DNA of 64,000 bases from UBA987 sp002292105 (GTDB lineage Bacteria; Bacteroidota; Bacteroidia; NS11-12g; UBA9320): the NCBI GenBank assembly GCA_943846675.1, contig OX044357.1, positions 3,002,832-3,066,831 of the forward strand, given 5' to 3'. Below are positions 45,901 to 55,420 of the stretch, one piece after another (the first letter of the stretch is position 1; each line of letters opens with the position of its first letter). The translations under genes were made by a program, and so were the position numbers. Below the pieces are notes generated by a model, which ran no database searches, was not told where the DNA came from, and was given only the letters and a program-made list of their open reading frames with translations.

Positions 45901-47130
45901 TTTGTCGAATATGTCATTATCAATCAGTTTAGATTCTAATGTGAGTTGTTATGGGTTGAGTAACGGAGGGGCCACTGCAACTGCAGTTTATGGAGCTGGT
46001 ACCGCAATTGATACAATAATTTTTGAAAATTTTGAAGCAACATCCGGAGCCACTTATTCTAGTAACACATCAGCTATAAACAATCTTTCAGGTTGGAGTT
46101 ATTCGAAATCTGGCAAGACCTATGCTCGATTGAGAACGAATTCAGGTCAATATCACTCTGGTTCGCGATCCATGGCGCTTGACGTTTCTAGCGATGGAAA
46201 TTACGGCACAAATTACTTAGTGTATCAACTAGACTTGGGTGCGTACGCTTCAACAAGTGGATTAGGGGTGTCGTTTTGGTATAGAGATTTTAGCGACGAA
46301 AGTGATTCACCTGATAAAGTATGGATTAGAGGCAGTAGCTCATCATCTTGGATAGCCGTTTTCGACTGGAGCACGCCAAATCTTAACCGTTGGGCATTTA
46401 AGTCCGTGGATATAGAAGCAATTCTGGCCAGCAATAGCCAAACAGCTACCTCAACGTTCCAAATTCGATTTGGGCAACATGATGACTTCTCAATCCCTAC
46501 GGACGGTTTGGCAATTGATGATTTGACATTTTTTGCAGATAATTCAACTACGACCTTTGATTACTATTGGTCAAATGGGGGGACGGATTCTACAATAACT
46601 GGTGTAACAGCTGATACCTATACGGTTCAGGCTACCTCATTTGGAGGTTGCGTACTAAAAGATTCAATAACAATTACTGAACCACCTTTATCTACAGGTA
46701 GTGAAGTGGTTACTGCATATGAGACTTACAACTCTCCAAGCGGAAAAACGTGGACGACCAGTGGGGTTAGAAATGATACAATAATTAACAGTATTGGATG
46801 CGACAGCATCATAACGGTCGATTTGACTGTAATCAACAAGTTATTTGTCGATACAGATGGTTCATCAGGAACAGGAAAATCATGGGGGACTTCAATGAAA
46901 AACCTAGATGACGCCATCAAAGTAGCTAATGCAACGGGCAATCATGCTGAAATATGGGTGCGCAAGGGCATGTATTATCCTGGCGGACAATCGAGCAGCA
47001 ATCGAGATTCAGCGTTCCTAATTACCAATCCAAATGTTGAATTATTAGGAGGTTTTTCTGGAACAGAAACAGAGCCTGGTCAACGAAATCAAACGGCCAA
47101 TCCAACCATATTGTGTGGAGATATTGGCAC
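45042..47130 (+). CDS. Giant T9SS adhesin, middle segment (out of frame with the first)
   Basis: Continues the adhesin from the middle of repeat 4 through repeats 5-9. A MAM/laminin-like or jelly-roll domain follows (about 45960-46540, GLGVSFWYRDFSDESDSP), then a lone repeat and the start of a third beta-helix domain (LFVDTDGSSGTGKSWGTS). It ends at a second +1 frameshift: CACAAGCAAACGAT at 47129-47142 needs one A removed to read GTANDSSDNAYH. The open frame itself spans 45008-47152. No own start or signal peptide, so it would not be made correctly without the first segment. Confidence 0.7.
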
Positions 47131-49307
47131 AAGCAAACGATTCCTCGGATAATGCATATCACGTATTGATTATTGCACCAAACGGATCAGACATCGGACC
47201 TAATTTTAAACTAGATGGGTTAACCTTTAAAAACGGTAACGCTGACGGGAACTCAAAATACACCTACGAAAATAGAGATGTATATCAATCAGAGGGTGGC
47301 TCAATAGTTATTCTGGGTAGTGGTAAGTCTGGTCAAGAGATTAGTCCAACGATTACCAATTGTCATTTTGAAGGAAATTATGGCGATTATGGCTCGATTT
47401 ACATACGCGTGCCTAATGGTAAGTCTTTTGCAACCATTAGCCATTGTACGTTTAAAAACAACCATTCAATTTATGGCGCTATCTTTAACGATGGTCAAGC
47501 AGGTGAAGTATCTCCAAACATTGTAAACTGTGCCTTTGATGGCAACACAAGTGCCACTTCGGGTGCAGCGATATACAACTATGGTTATGGAGGCAAATGC
47601 TCTCCTACAATCACAAGTTGTGTGTTTAACAGCAACAGTGCTAGTTCAATGGGAGGAGCAATCTATAACACGGGTTATGGTGGAACATCCAATCCAGTGA
47701 TCACAAACGCTACCTTCCATGCAAACGCAGCTGGTTCTCATGCAGGAGCGATGTATAGCTTTGGTAACAGCGGAACATGCCAACCTAAGGTGACCAACTC
47801 TATCTTTTACAAAAACACAAAAGGTGGAGATGTGGACCATAAGTTTAGTGAGTTCTATAACTATGCAGCGTATCCATACATAAAAAATAGTTCGATGCAA
47901 CGTGCAAGCTCAACATACACAGCAAGCACATTCAACAGCTTAAATAGTGGAACAAACAACATCTTCCAGACCAATCCAAACTTTGAGGCGATTGCCGATG
48001 GCAATGGTGCGGATGATGTTTGGAGAACAGGAGATGATGGATTGAGATTATCTTCCTCAAGTACCAACTTGTTAAACGGTGGAACCAATACAGGTGCCCC
48101 AACTGCGGATATCTTAGGAAATCAGCGTATGGGAACAACCGACATGGGTGCTTACGAGTATGTCAACTGTGGCTTAAATGTTAAACTAGCTACTTCGGTT
48201 ACCACTCATACAGCAACGCAAAGTGTTGTGGATGGTAATTTTGTATGCTACTGTAACAGCGACAATGAATTACTCTTGGCTCTTGACACCAATGGAACTG
48301 GGGCGGTGATTACACCTAGTCAGGTAAAACTATACATTGGCAATCCATCAACCTTGAGTTACAACTCTGCTGGCGGTATGATAACCAACACGGCTGGTGG
48401 TGTGATACTAGAAAGACGTTGGGATGTGGAACCAACGACTCAACCAACTTCACCAGTAACGGTTCGTTACTTCTACACCAACGACAACTACGACGACATT
48501 GTAACGGCTATGGCTGGATTAACATCGCCTACAACCATTACTTCGCCAAGTCAACTACAGTTTTACAAGGTAACAGGCGGCTCATCGGCAACCTTCCCGA
48601 ACCCACATGATACGGGTGTAACGGGTATTGTACTGACCAACGGAACAACAGCCAGCACAACAGTGTGGGTTAATGGAACACATGGTGTACAAGACCATAC
48701 AGCAGAATACCTAGTAAGCACGTTCTCCGGTGGTGGAGGCGGAGGCGGGGGTGGATCTAGCCCACTACCAGTGGAACTGATCCAGTTCGAAGCAAGCCCA
48801 GCAGCTAGTCATACAGCAGACCTTACATGGAAGACCGCATCAGAGCTAAACAACTCACATTTTGTAGTTGAACGTAGCTATGATGGTAGAGACTTCCAGG
48901 CAGCAGCAATTGTTCAAGGAAACGGTACCACACAAAACGTGATTACCTACAACCACAACGACAATACGATTGATCTAGCACAAAACACTGTGTTCTATCG
49001 ATTACGTCAGGTGGACTTTGATGGCACCACGGCTTACTCACCAGTAAGACGAGTAGACTTTGAAGGCAGCATCATACCAAACAGCGTAACGCTTTATCCA
49101 AACCCAACAAAAGGAACGGTTACGGTTAGCTTTACAGACGATGAGGCTGAAAGTCATGCGATTAAAGTAATTGACAACCTCGGAAGAGAGCTGTACAAGC
49201 AAACCTTCGACGGACAAGCCATAGAGCTTGATTTGTCGAGCCAAGCAACGGGTATCTACTTTATCATTTTAGATTCTGGTGAATCCTTTAAAGTGATTAA
49301 ACAGTAG
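47115..49307 (+). CDS. Giant T9SS adhesin, last segment: beta-helix end and type A sorting domain
   Basis: Third frame of the same gene, native from about 47133. The rest of the beta-helix (GAAIYNYGYGGKCSPTITSC units) is followed by a beta-sandwich, a Gly-rich linker and the block SPLPVELIQFEASPAASHTA that commonly precedes type A signals. The end is a T9SS type A domain (VTLYPNPTKGTVTVSF, then GIYFIILDSGESFKVIKQ). If both frameshifts are corrected, the whole gene 42157-49307 would encode about 2,382 residues. The signal peptide and the sorting domain sit at opposite ends, so the breaks would abolish secretion. Confidence 0.75.
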   Translation: MEILAQANDSSDNAYHVLIIAPNGSDIGPNFKLDGLTFKNGNADGNSKYTYENRDVYQSEGGSIVILGSGKSGQEISPTITNCHFEGNYGDYGSIYIRVPNGKSFATISHCTFKNNHSIYGAIFNDGQAGEVSPNIVNCAFDGNTSATSGAAIYNYGYGGKCSPTITSCVFNSNSASSMGGAIYNTGYGGTSNPVITNATFHANAAGSHAGAMYSFGNSGTCQPKVTNSIFYKNTKGGDVDHKFSEFYNYAAYPYIKNSSMQRASSTYTASTFNSLNSGTNNIFQTNPNFEAIADGNGADDVWRTGDDGLRLSSSSTNLLNGGTNTGAPTADILGNQRMGTTDMGAYEYVNCGLNVKLATSVTTHTATQSVVDGNFVCYCNSDNELLLALDTNGTGAVITPSQVKLYIGNPSTLSYNSAGGMITNTAGGVILERRWDVEPTTQPTSPVTVRYFYTNDNYDDIVTAMAGLTSPTTITSPSQLQFYKVTGGSSATFPNPHDTGVTGIVLTNGTTASTTVWVNGTHGVQDHTAEYLVSTFSGGGGGGGGGSSPLPVELIQFEASPAASHTADLTWKTASELNNSHFVVERSYDGRDFQAAAIVQGNGTTQNVITYNHNDNTIDLAQNTVFYRLRQVDFDGTTAYSPVRRVDFEGSIIPNSVTLYPNPTKGTVTVSFTDDEAESHAIKVIDNLGRELYKQTFDGQAIELDLSSQATGIYFIILDSGESFKVIKQ

Positions 49308-49345
49308 TGAGAAAGTATCGTATTACTACACAAATACAATAAGAG

Positions 49346-49376
49346 AAGGCCATTCGTTTTACGGATGGCTTTTTTG
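49346..49376 (+). terminator. Intrinsic terminator after the adhesin gene
   Basis: Stem GCCATTCG/CGGATGGC (wobble) followed by T6, starting 39 bp after the stop. Confidence 0.7.
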
Positions 49377-49571
49377 TTGTTCAATTGATTTGAAAATATA
49401 AAAAGTGAAGTAAACAAGATATCGGGTTGGTGAAAGTATTTACGGATATAAGTTGGTTTAAGACCAGTAGCTAGTTACGAATACTAGTTTTATATATTAC
49501 TAACGCGTAATATTATTTGTATATTCTGTAAGTCTTCAAACTAATGTTTACCAGAGATAGTCAAAATTAAG

Positions 49572-50549
49572 TCATAAATTTAATCTTTGCAACAGGTGTT
49601 GCTTTCTTCTTTTTTTCATTGTTTTTAGTTTAATTAAATGTCTTTGATCTAATATCTCTTGGCTGCGTCCAAAGTACACGTCTGCTGGTGTTAGGTTTTG
49701 CAGTGATTCATGATACCGTTCATTGTTGTAATACTCAACAAACTCTTCAAGTCTGTTTGTCAAATCACCAGGTAAATAATAATTTTCAAGTTTCACCACA
49801 TTTTTCATTGACCTGTGCCAACGTTCTATCTTCCCCTGAGTCTGCGGATGCATTGGTCTTCCGCGAACATGACTCATTCCTTTGTCTTGAATATATTTAG
49901 CAAGTTCTGAACTGATGTAGCAAGAACCGTTATCACTCAGCAGTCTCGGACTATTGTTCTTGTCTAGGCCAGCTTTTTCTAAAGCACTGTCAAGTGATCT
50001 GGTCACATCATCTGTCTTCATATTAGAACATAACTCCCAGTGTACAATATATCGGCTATAATCGTCTAAAATGGTGGATAGGTAATACCAACCCCATCCA
50101 ACTATTTTAAAGTATGTAAAATCAGTTTGCCACATTTGGTTTACATGAGTAGTTTTATCCTTGAACTCATCCGCAGCTCTCATTACAATATATGCTGGAG
50201 AAGTGATAAGCCCTCTTGATTTAAGGATCCGATACACACTGCTCTCAGAGATAAAGTATTGCTTTTGGTCAATCATTCTGTGGGCAAGTTCCCTTGGAGA
50301 TAGTTCTGGAACCTCTAAAGCAAGCTCAACCACTTCATTTCGAACTTGGTCAGGTATTCGGTTCCACTGACTATTGGCGTTACGTTTTTTAGGAGCAAGA
50401 CCATCATAGCCATGCTTGGTGTATTTTCCATACCAGTTATAAAACGTCCTCTTTGGTATGTCAAGCTCACCAAGTGTTCTGTTCACACCAAGTTCTGAGT
50501 CTTCAACCAATCGGATGATCTCGTATTTTTCGTTTTGAGTAAAGCGCAT
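49572..50549 (-). CDS. IS3-family transposase, catalytic subunit (OrfB)
   Basis: A 325-residue integrase-core protein. The N-terminal HTH_21-like region (LSPRELAHRMIDQ) is followed by the DDE triad: Asp in WQTDFTYFK, Asp in LLSDNGSCY, Glu in QGKIERWHR with the usual 35-residue D-E spacing. The triad is complete. OrfA lies 14 bp upstream on the same strand; IS3 elements usually join the two by -1 frameshifting, although here they do not overlap. Confidence 0.93.
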   Translation of the reverse strand: MRFTQNEKYEIIRLVEDSELGVNRTLGELDIPKRTFYNWYGKYTKHGYDGLAPKKRNANSQWNRIPDQVRNEVVELALEVPELSPRELAHRMIDQKQYFISESSVYRILKSRGLITSPAYIVMRAADEFKDKTTHVNQMWQTDFTYFKIVGWGWYYLSTILDDYSRYIVHWELCSNMKTDDVTRSLDSALEKAGLDKNNSPRLLSDNGSCYISSELAKYIQDKGMSHVRGRPMHPQTQGKIERWHRSMKNVVKLENYYLPGDLTNRLEEFVEYYNNERYHESLQNLTPADVYFGRSQEILDQRHLIKLKTMKKRRKQHLLQRLNL

Positions 50550-50563
50550 ATACTTTTTGAACT

Positions 50564-50926
50564 TTATTCTAGACCACGCAAGCTTTTTTTGAGTACTCTG
50601 ATTTCAAGAGCTTGCTCTGCTACAACGAGTTTAAGGTTCTGTGATTCATCCTTGAGGTCTTTAACTTCTCCGGTATTGGCATTACGCTCTGTGTCTCCAT
50701 TTAAACGCTTTTTACCCGCTTCAATAAAGTCCTTGCTCCAACGATAATAAAGTGCTGGTGCTATGCCTTCTTTACGACAGATTTCTGAAATAGATTCTTC
50801 TCCTTTTAATCCTTCAAGGACGATTCTGATTTTTTCTTCAGAGTTGAACTTTCTTCTGGTTTGTCTTCTGATGTCTTTTACAACTGATTCGGCTGTTCTT
50901 TTTCTTGGTCTTCCTACTTTTCCCAT
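50564..50926 (-). CDS. IS3-family transposase, DNA-binding subunit (OrfA)
   Basis: A 120-residue protein. Basic N-terminus (GRPRKRTAESV), a helix-turn-helix (EESISEICRKEGIAPALYYR, about 60-80) and a leucine-zipper-like C-terminal helix (LKLVVAEQALEIRVLKKSL). Typical OrfA layout, apparently intact. Confidence 0.9.
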   Translation of the reverse strand: MGKVGRPRKRTAESVVKDIRRQTRRKFNSEEKIRIVLEGLKGEESISEICRKEGIAPALYYRWSKDFIEAGKKRLNGDTERNANTGEVKDLKDESQNLKLVVAEQALEIRVLKKSLRGLE

Positions 50927-51036
50927 TATTATTTACTTTTTAAGATTTGATAAAGCCTTGAAAGACGTCTTTCAAGATAATAAACTGTTACTTAACTTTA
51001 TCTCTTAAGTGGTAAACATTAGGCTGACATTTTACA

Positions 51037-51741
51037 ATTCAACAAAGAATGATGCACAAAAAGGTATTTGAAAATCATTATTTATTTGATGATAATTTTA
51101 AGCGAATAGAGATAAACCCCGATGCTGAAACTCCTGTAAAATACACTTTCGAGGAATATCTTTATCAATCACTGGAACAGAGCATAACAGAAACTGGAGC
51201 TAAAATCTTAATCATTGACAATATCACATATCTCAAAAATCAAACGGAACGCTCCAAAGATGCGTTACCATTAATGAAAGATTTGAAGGCGTTAAAAAGC
51301 AAACACGGGCTTTCTATTTTGGCACTTGCTCATACCCCAAAAAGAGATTTGAGCCGACCAATCACACAAAATGATTTAGGTGGTAGCAAGATGCTTTATA
51401 ATTTCATAGATAGTTGTTTTGCTATTGGTCAAAGTAGCGCAGATAAGAATTTGCGATACATAAAGCAGATTAAAGCCCGAAATACTGCGATGATTTATGA
51501 TACTGAGAATGTGATTGTTTGTCACATTAATAAGCCTTTCAATTTTCTTGCCTTTGAGTTTATGGACTTTGGAGCAGAGCGAGAACACTTGAAACAATTG
51601 ACTGAAAAGGACCACCAAAATAAAGTTTATAAAGCAATGGAACTTAAAGAACAAGGACGTTCAAATGTGGAGATAGCGAGAGAATTTGGAGTTTCTGAGG
51701 GTGCAGTACGTAAATGGATAAAGAAGGGTACTGAAAAATGA
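51037..51741 (+). pseudogene. RepA-like AAA ATPase, C-terminal part (5' end lost at the IS3 element)
   Basis: Open from the IS border; about 230 residues from MMHKKVFENHYL. The Walker B segment AKILIIDNITYLKN and the helicase-like ALAHTPKRDLSRPITQNDL match RecA-like RepA/AAA proteins of Bacteroidota mobilisable elements. The Walker A domain (about 100 residues) is missing, and no trace of it is seen on the far side of the IS. A C-terminal HTH (NVEIAREFGVSEGAVRKWIK) follows. The ATG of the DUF6371 gene overlaps the stop (ATGA). Confidence 0.7.
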
Positions 51742-53180
51742 GCAGTTTGCAAAATAATCACGTACCAATCGTACCGTTCGTACCTTTTACTAATGGTACG
51801 GATGGTACGACAGGTTACAGATACATATTCGAAAAAGGAAGCAAAAAACATCATTGCCCGAACTGCAATAAAAAACGATTTGTAAGGTACATTGATAATG
51901 TAACAGGAAACTACCTACCAGAGCAGTATGGCAAATGTGATAGGCTTATAAATTGCAGCTATGAGTTGAGCCCGTATTTGGACGGCCACGCAAAAGCCGT
52001 TTGGGAGCAGGAACAAGGCAATAAAACAAATTGGAAGCCAACACAACCAAGCTACAAGAAGAAGCCCGTAAACAAGCCTAGAAGGGCTTATATACCTAAT
52101 GAAGTATTAAGCCAAACTCGAGCAGGCTATGAACAGAATATATTTATTCAAAATCTACTTTCAAGTGTGCCATTTCCATTTGAGGTTCAAGATATCGAAC
52201 AGGTTATTTCGCTGTACCACTTAGGCACGGTACAAAACGGATATCGAGCAGGGGCAATTACGTTTCCATTCATTGATGTAAATCATAATGTAAGAGCTAT
52301 ACAGGTGAAGCAGTTTGATAAGTACAACCATACTACCGGCACGGACTTCCTGCACTCGATAATAGAGAAGCATCACAATGGAAATAATACTCCTGTACCC
52401 AATTGGTTGACCCCTTATAACGGCAACGAAACAAAGGTTTCTTGTTTGTTTGGCGAACACCTTTTAAGCAAATACCCACACAACCCTATTGCGTTGGTTG
52501 AAGCTCCTAAAACAGCAATCTATGGTACACTATACTTTCGGCCACCTAAACAGCCTACGGACTTAATTTGGTTAGCAGTGTATAATTTAAGCAGCTTGAA
52601 CCTAAACAAGTGCAAGGCGTTAGTAGGTCGAAACGTTTATCTATTTCCTGACCTATCAAAAGACGGCAAAGCCTTTGAGCTTTGGAGTAATAAGGCAAAC
52701 GATATCCAAAAGCGTTTACAGGGTGCATACTTTCACGTTTCGGACTTACTTGAACAGCTTGCACCGGAGAATGATAGAGACCAAGGTAAAGACATTGCAG
52801 ACTATCTTATAAAACAGGATTGGCGACCATTCAGAAAGCAGAAGTCACAGTCGGAAACTGAAGCAGTTGAAACCTTGACCCGTGAAAAAAGTGAAAAATG
52901 TGAAGCTCCCCAAAAAACTATTTTCTCGCAACCTGAAGGGATTGAACAACTCTTAAAAGAGGAACCCACGAACTGGAGTGATGAAATTGCGGAACTCGAG
53001 AATTATTTTAATAGCATCAAACTACCAACCCAACCCGTAAAGCTGAACAGGTGCAGCACAATAAATAATTGTTCCCTCTTCGTTGAGAGCCACTTCGCCA
53101 CCGTGAAAGCAAACAACGGCGAACGAACCTTTTTAACATACTTGAAGCGATTACAGGAATTAAGACAGGTCAGTTTTTAG
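51738..53180 (+). CDS. DUF6371-domain protein of a mobilisable element
   Basis: A 480-residue protein. The N-terminal zinc-binding region is CPNCNKKRFVRY with a later CDRLINC, followed by a basic linker. The central domain resembles the toprim-like DUF6371 (GAITFPFIDVNHNVRAIQVK; LVEAPKTAIYGTLY). In Bacteroidota elements this gene sits next to a RepA-like ATPase and a tyrosine recombinase, as here, and is thought to serve replication or mobilisation, primase-like in layout. The C-terminal ~100 residues are charged. Appears intact, although its operon partner is truncated. Confidence 0.8.
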   Translation: MSSLQNNHVPIVPFVPFTNGTDGTTGYRYIFEKGSKKHHCPNCNKKRFVRYIDNVTGNYLPEQYGKCDRLINCSYELSPYLDGHAKAVWEQEQGNKTNWKPTQPSYKKKPVNKPRRAYIPNEVLSQTRAGYEQNIFIQNLLSSVPFPFEVQDIEQVISLYHLGTVQNGYRAGAITFPFIDVNHNVRAIQVKQFDKYNHTTGTDFLHSIIEKHHNGNNTPVPNWLTPYNGNETKVSCLFGEHLLSKYPHNPIALVEAPKTAIYGTLYFRPPKQPTDLIWLAVYNLSSLNLNKCKALVGRNVYLFPDLSKDGKAFELWSNKANDIQKRLQGAYFHVSDLLEQLAPENDRDQGKDIADYLIKQDWRPFRKQKSQSETEAVETLTREKSEKCEAPQKTIFSQPEGIEQLLKEEPTNWSDEIAELENYFNSIKLPTQPVKLNRCSTINNCSLFVESHFATVKANNGERTFLTYLKRLQELRQVSF

Positions 53181-53201
53181 ATAGTCAACTGTTACACATC
53201 A

Positions 53202-53351
53202 AAAAAGGGGTGCAACCATCACATCACACCCCAAAGGAATAAACCCTTATTATGAGTGCGGAAATTAAATGATAAAGTACATCATTGTGCATTGAAGTCT
53301 CCAAAAGGTGGTTTTGAATCTCCCACCGTTTTGCAACTTTGGGTATGAAAA
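53202..53351 (+). repeat. 150-bp module, copy 1: integrase 3' end + promoter + start codon
   Basis: Differs from 55354-55503 at five positions, with no gap. It encodes the integrase C-terminus (SHPKGINPYYECGN, stop 53266-53268), then a non-coding part ending in CAACTTTGGGT and an ATG at 53345. From that ATG only a 16-codon signal-peptide-like stub follows (MKKIPIIAIASTSADA, then TAA), so the gene that used this promoter is lost. Confidence 0.85.
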
Positions 53352-53468
53352 AAATACCAATAATTGCGATTGCCTCAACTAGTGCTGACGCATAACCCCT
53401 TTTTTAGTACCCTAAACAAAACATAGGGAAGAACTAATATGAACCACCAATTGATGTTAATGAATAAA

Positions 53469-54548
53469 TTACTTTAAAAACTTCTTGAAGTAGATTATAT
53501 TACGATTACGGTCTCTTAGCACCAGAACATAGCTTCCTTTTGGCAAAGCAGATACATCCACAACATTAGATTCAAGTGCATTCTCTATCATATTTTGTCC
53601 CAAATAATTCAGTATCGCATAGGAGTCTATACTTAAATTAGAATGACTTATAGTAATTTGATGTTGAGCTGGATTAGGATAAAGTCTAACTTTGCTACTA
53701 GAAAACTCAGACATACTAGCTCCTATACTTGTATCCGATTGCTCGGGCATCCATATTGCGCCAATACTATCACCCCATAAATATTCAGCTAGTTCAGGAT
53801 AATCAATAAAAGGATTGCGGTTGTGCTGGTAAAAGCTATCGATGATGTTATTTCTATTACGTTCCCAGTTGCTAACTGTATCAATCCTATTCCAATGAAG
53901 GAGTGTGTTTAAGCGAGCTTGTAAGGGACTTTGGTCGATATTGTTAAGTAATGTATTAGTCAACTCTAAATCAGGCTCAGAGCCTTCTCCTTCGTATCTG
54001 ACAGCCATATAGAATATCATTCGTGCTACATCTCCTTTGACTGCGTCAGGTGGTTCAAATGTCCATAAATCAGCATCACGCTTAGACCCTGTATTAAAGC
54101 CATTATCTATTACATCTACGCAAGTAATGCACGTATCGAAATTTCTATTATTCCTTGTGGAGTTGACACTAATGTCACAAGGTCTTAAATGATGAACATC
54201 TGTCCCTGCACCGTTGCTTGTGCCAAAATCTCCTCTAGATTTTGCCCAAACGTGTTCCCGACTCCAGCCAGACCCACTATTATACTCTTGTGCAGCATCA
54301 ACACTCCTCTGTGAATATATTAAGATAACATTATTTGCATTGGCAGTGTCCTTATCTGTGTGTTTAAGAATATCCCATACATCTGTTGATGATGCGGTAT
54401 AGGTAAATTCTGTATGATTCTTAATTATTTGATTCAGTTCAAACTTCAATGAGTCATCCTGCTTGTTATGAGCAGGTAGATAGTAAGTACTGTCCTGTGC
54501 AGAAAGTACGTTTGGGATAAGAAGTAAAGAGAATATAATGAATTTCAC
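53469..54548 (-). CDS. Secreted endonuclease I with T9SS type A sorting domain
   Basis: A 359-residue protein with a signal peptide (ending NVLSAQ). The nuclease domain (about 20-270) has the EndA/NucM catalytic segment WSREHVWAKSRG and VHHLRPCDISVNSTRNNR, giving the metal-binding His and Asn. It degrades extracellular DNA and perhaps RNA. The C-terminal ~75 residues form a type A sorting domain (VRLYPNPAQHQITISH, ending YFKKFLK). The start codon is GTG at 54548, exactly where the plus-strand integrase fragment begins, so the original 5' end may have been cut by the rearrangement. No ATG gives a complete signal peptide. Confidence 0.9.
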   Translation of the reverse strand: MKFIIFSLLLIPNVLSAQDSTYYLPAHNKQDDSLKFELNQIIKNHTEFTYTASSTDVWDILKHTDKDTANANNVILIYSQRSVDAAQEYNSGSGWSREHVWAKSRGDFGTSNGAGTDVHHLRPCDISVNSTRNNRNFDTCITCVDVIDNGFNTGSKRDADLWTFEPPDAVKGDVARMIFYMAVRYEGEGSEPDLELTNTLLNNIDQSPLQARLNTLLHWNRIDTVSNWERNRNNIIDSFYQHNRNPFIDYPELAEYLWGDSIGAIWMPEQSDTSIGASMSEFSSSKVRLYPNPAQHQITISHSNLSIDSYAILNYLGQNMIENALESNVVDVSALPKGSYVLVLRDRNRNIIYFKKFLK

Positions 54549-54856
54549 GAGGTAAAGATATTATTAAATCCAGGCTATTACCAATTGACTGTATACCGTC
54601 AGGAAAGAGTGAACCCCATAATGGAGACTATTTTAAGACCCTTTGGAGTCGATTTAAGAAACAATCAGAGTTGATTGAGGAAGGACAGACATTGTACTCC
54701 TTCAGACATTCAGGAGCTATTGATATATTTAAGCGCACAGGGTCACTTAGTACACTTCAGAAGGCAATGGGGCACTCATCCCTCAATGTTAGTTTAACCT
54801 ACCTCAGAGGACTTGAGATAGCCGAGCTGACTGAGGAGGATATGCCGGTGGTTTAG
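54549..54856 (+). pseudogene. Tyrosine recombinase, C-terminal fragment A
   Basis: In-frame from the endonuclease border to TAG at 54854-54856; no start codon of its own. It contains LYSFRHSGAIDIFKR (box II with the Arg), MGHSSLNVSLTYLRGLE with the His/Ser and the catalytic Tyr, then EEDMPVV and an immediate stop. The sibling copy at 55286 continues 25 residues further, so this fragment is truncated at both ends. Confidence 0.75.
54794..54852 (+). repeat. 59-bp direct repeat, left copy
   Basis: Matches 55283-55341 at 53 of 59 positions. Both encode TYLRGLEIAELTEEDMPVV, and nearly all differences are synonymous. Together they flank the small lipoprotein gene. Confidence 0.8.
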
Positions 54857-55245
54857 TTACACTTAGAATTTAATCTATGTAAACTATATTTTGGCGTTTC
54901 AAAATATGCTTCCCCACCATCACATTCAAAAGTAATGGGCGTAATTAATTCATTCCCAAAGTTCAAATCAACTCTGAGTGTATCGTTAATAAAAGTGTAA
55001 TTATTAGTTCCCGGTAAGGCGTTTGTATCACCCGCCTGAAAGGTATTATAAAGTGAATCGCAGTTATCGTCAATACAATAGTACGTATATCTTATGCCAT
55101 TTTCATAGATATACATTGTATTTAGGTTGTTTCCTTGATACGTCCATTTACCTTCAATAGTATAAGTCGGTAATGGATTGTCTTCAGTATCATCACTACC
55201 ACAAGCGAAGAAGAATACAAGGGAGATTAAAAGTAAATTTCTCAT
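54853..55245 (-). CDS. Small lipoprotein, lipocalin-like
   Basis: A 130-residue protein with lipobox VFFFACGSDD. The mature part starts with TIEGKWTYQGNN and has eight or so short strands, like small lipocalin-like (DUF-type) lipoproteins of Bacteroidota. Its stop overlaps the stop of integrase fragment A in the opposite direction. The gene is the only content between two integrase 3' ends, so it behaves like a cargo gene. Function unknown. Confidence 0.6.
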   Translation of the reverse strand: MRNLLLISLVFFFACGSDDTEDNPLPTYTIEGKWTYQGNNLNTMYIYENGIRYTYYCIDDNCDSLYNTFQAGDTNALPGTNNYTFINDTLRVDLNFGNELITPITFECDGGEAYFETPKYSLHRLNSKCN

Positions 55246-55282
55246 AAATTGAATTTATAAAACAAAACTAAATAATAAATAA

Positions 55283-55341
55283 TTAACCTACTTGAGGGGT
55301 CTTGAGATAGCTGAGCTGACTGAGGAGGATATGCCGGTAGT
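55283..55341 (+). repeat. 59-bp direct repeat, right copy
   Basis: Partner of 54794-54852. Here the reading frame continues beyond it (WHKLKRGV…) to the full integrase end. Confidence 0.8.
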
Positions 55342-55420
55342 ATGGCATAAACTAAAAAGGGGCGTAACCATGACATCACACCCCAAAGGAATAAACCCTT
55401 ATTATGAGGGCGGAAATTAA
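55286..55420 (+). pseudogene. Tyrosine recombinase, C-terminal fragment B
   Basis: Encodes TYLRGLEIAELTEEDMPVV and then the natural C-terminus, ending NPYYEGGN with TAA at 55418-55420. It holds the catalytic Tyr but no other active-site box. The 5' part of the gene is not in front of it. Confidence 0.75.

Larger units (their letters stand above)
49527..51036 (-). mobile_element. IS3-family insertion sequence with 4-bp target duplication
   Basis: 1510 bp. Ends are TGTAAGTC… and …TTTTACA, imperfect inverted repeats sharing TGTAA and CTAATGTTTACCA. ATTC occurs directly outside both ends (49523-49526 and 51037-51040), a 4-bp target duplication. It carries orfA and orfB of an IS3-type transposase. 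It lies immediately upstream of a 5'-truncated RepA-like ATPase gene. A separate inverted remnant of its left end is at 56874-56970. Confidence 0.9.
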
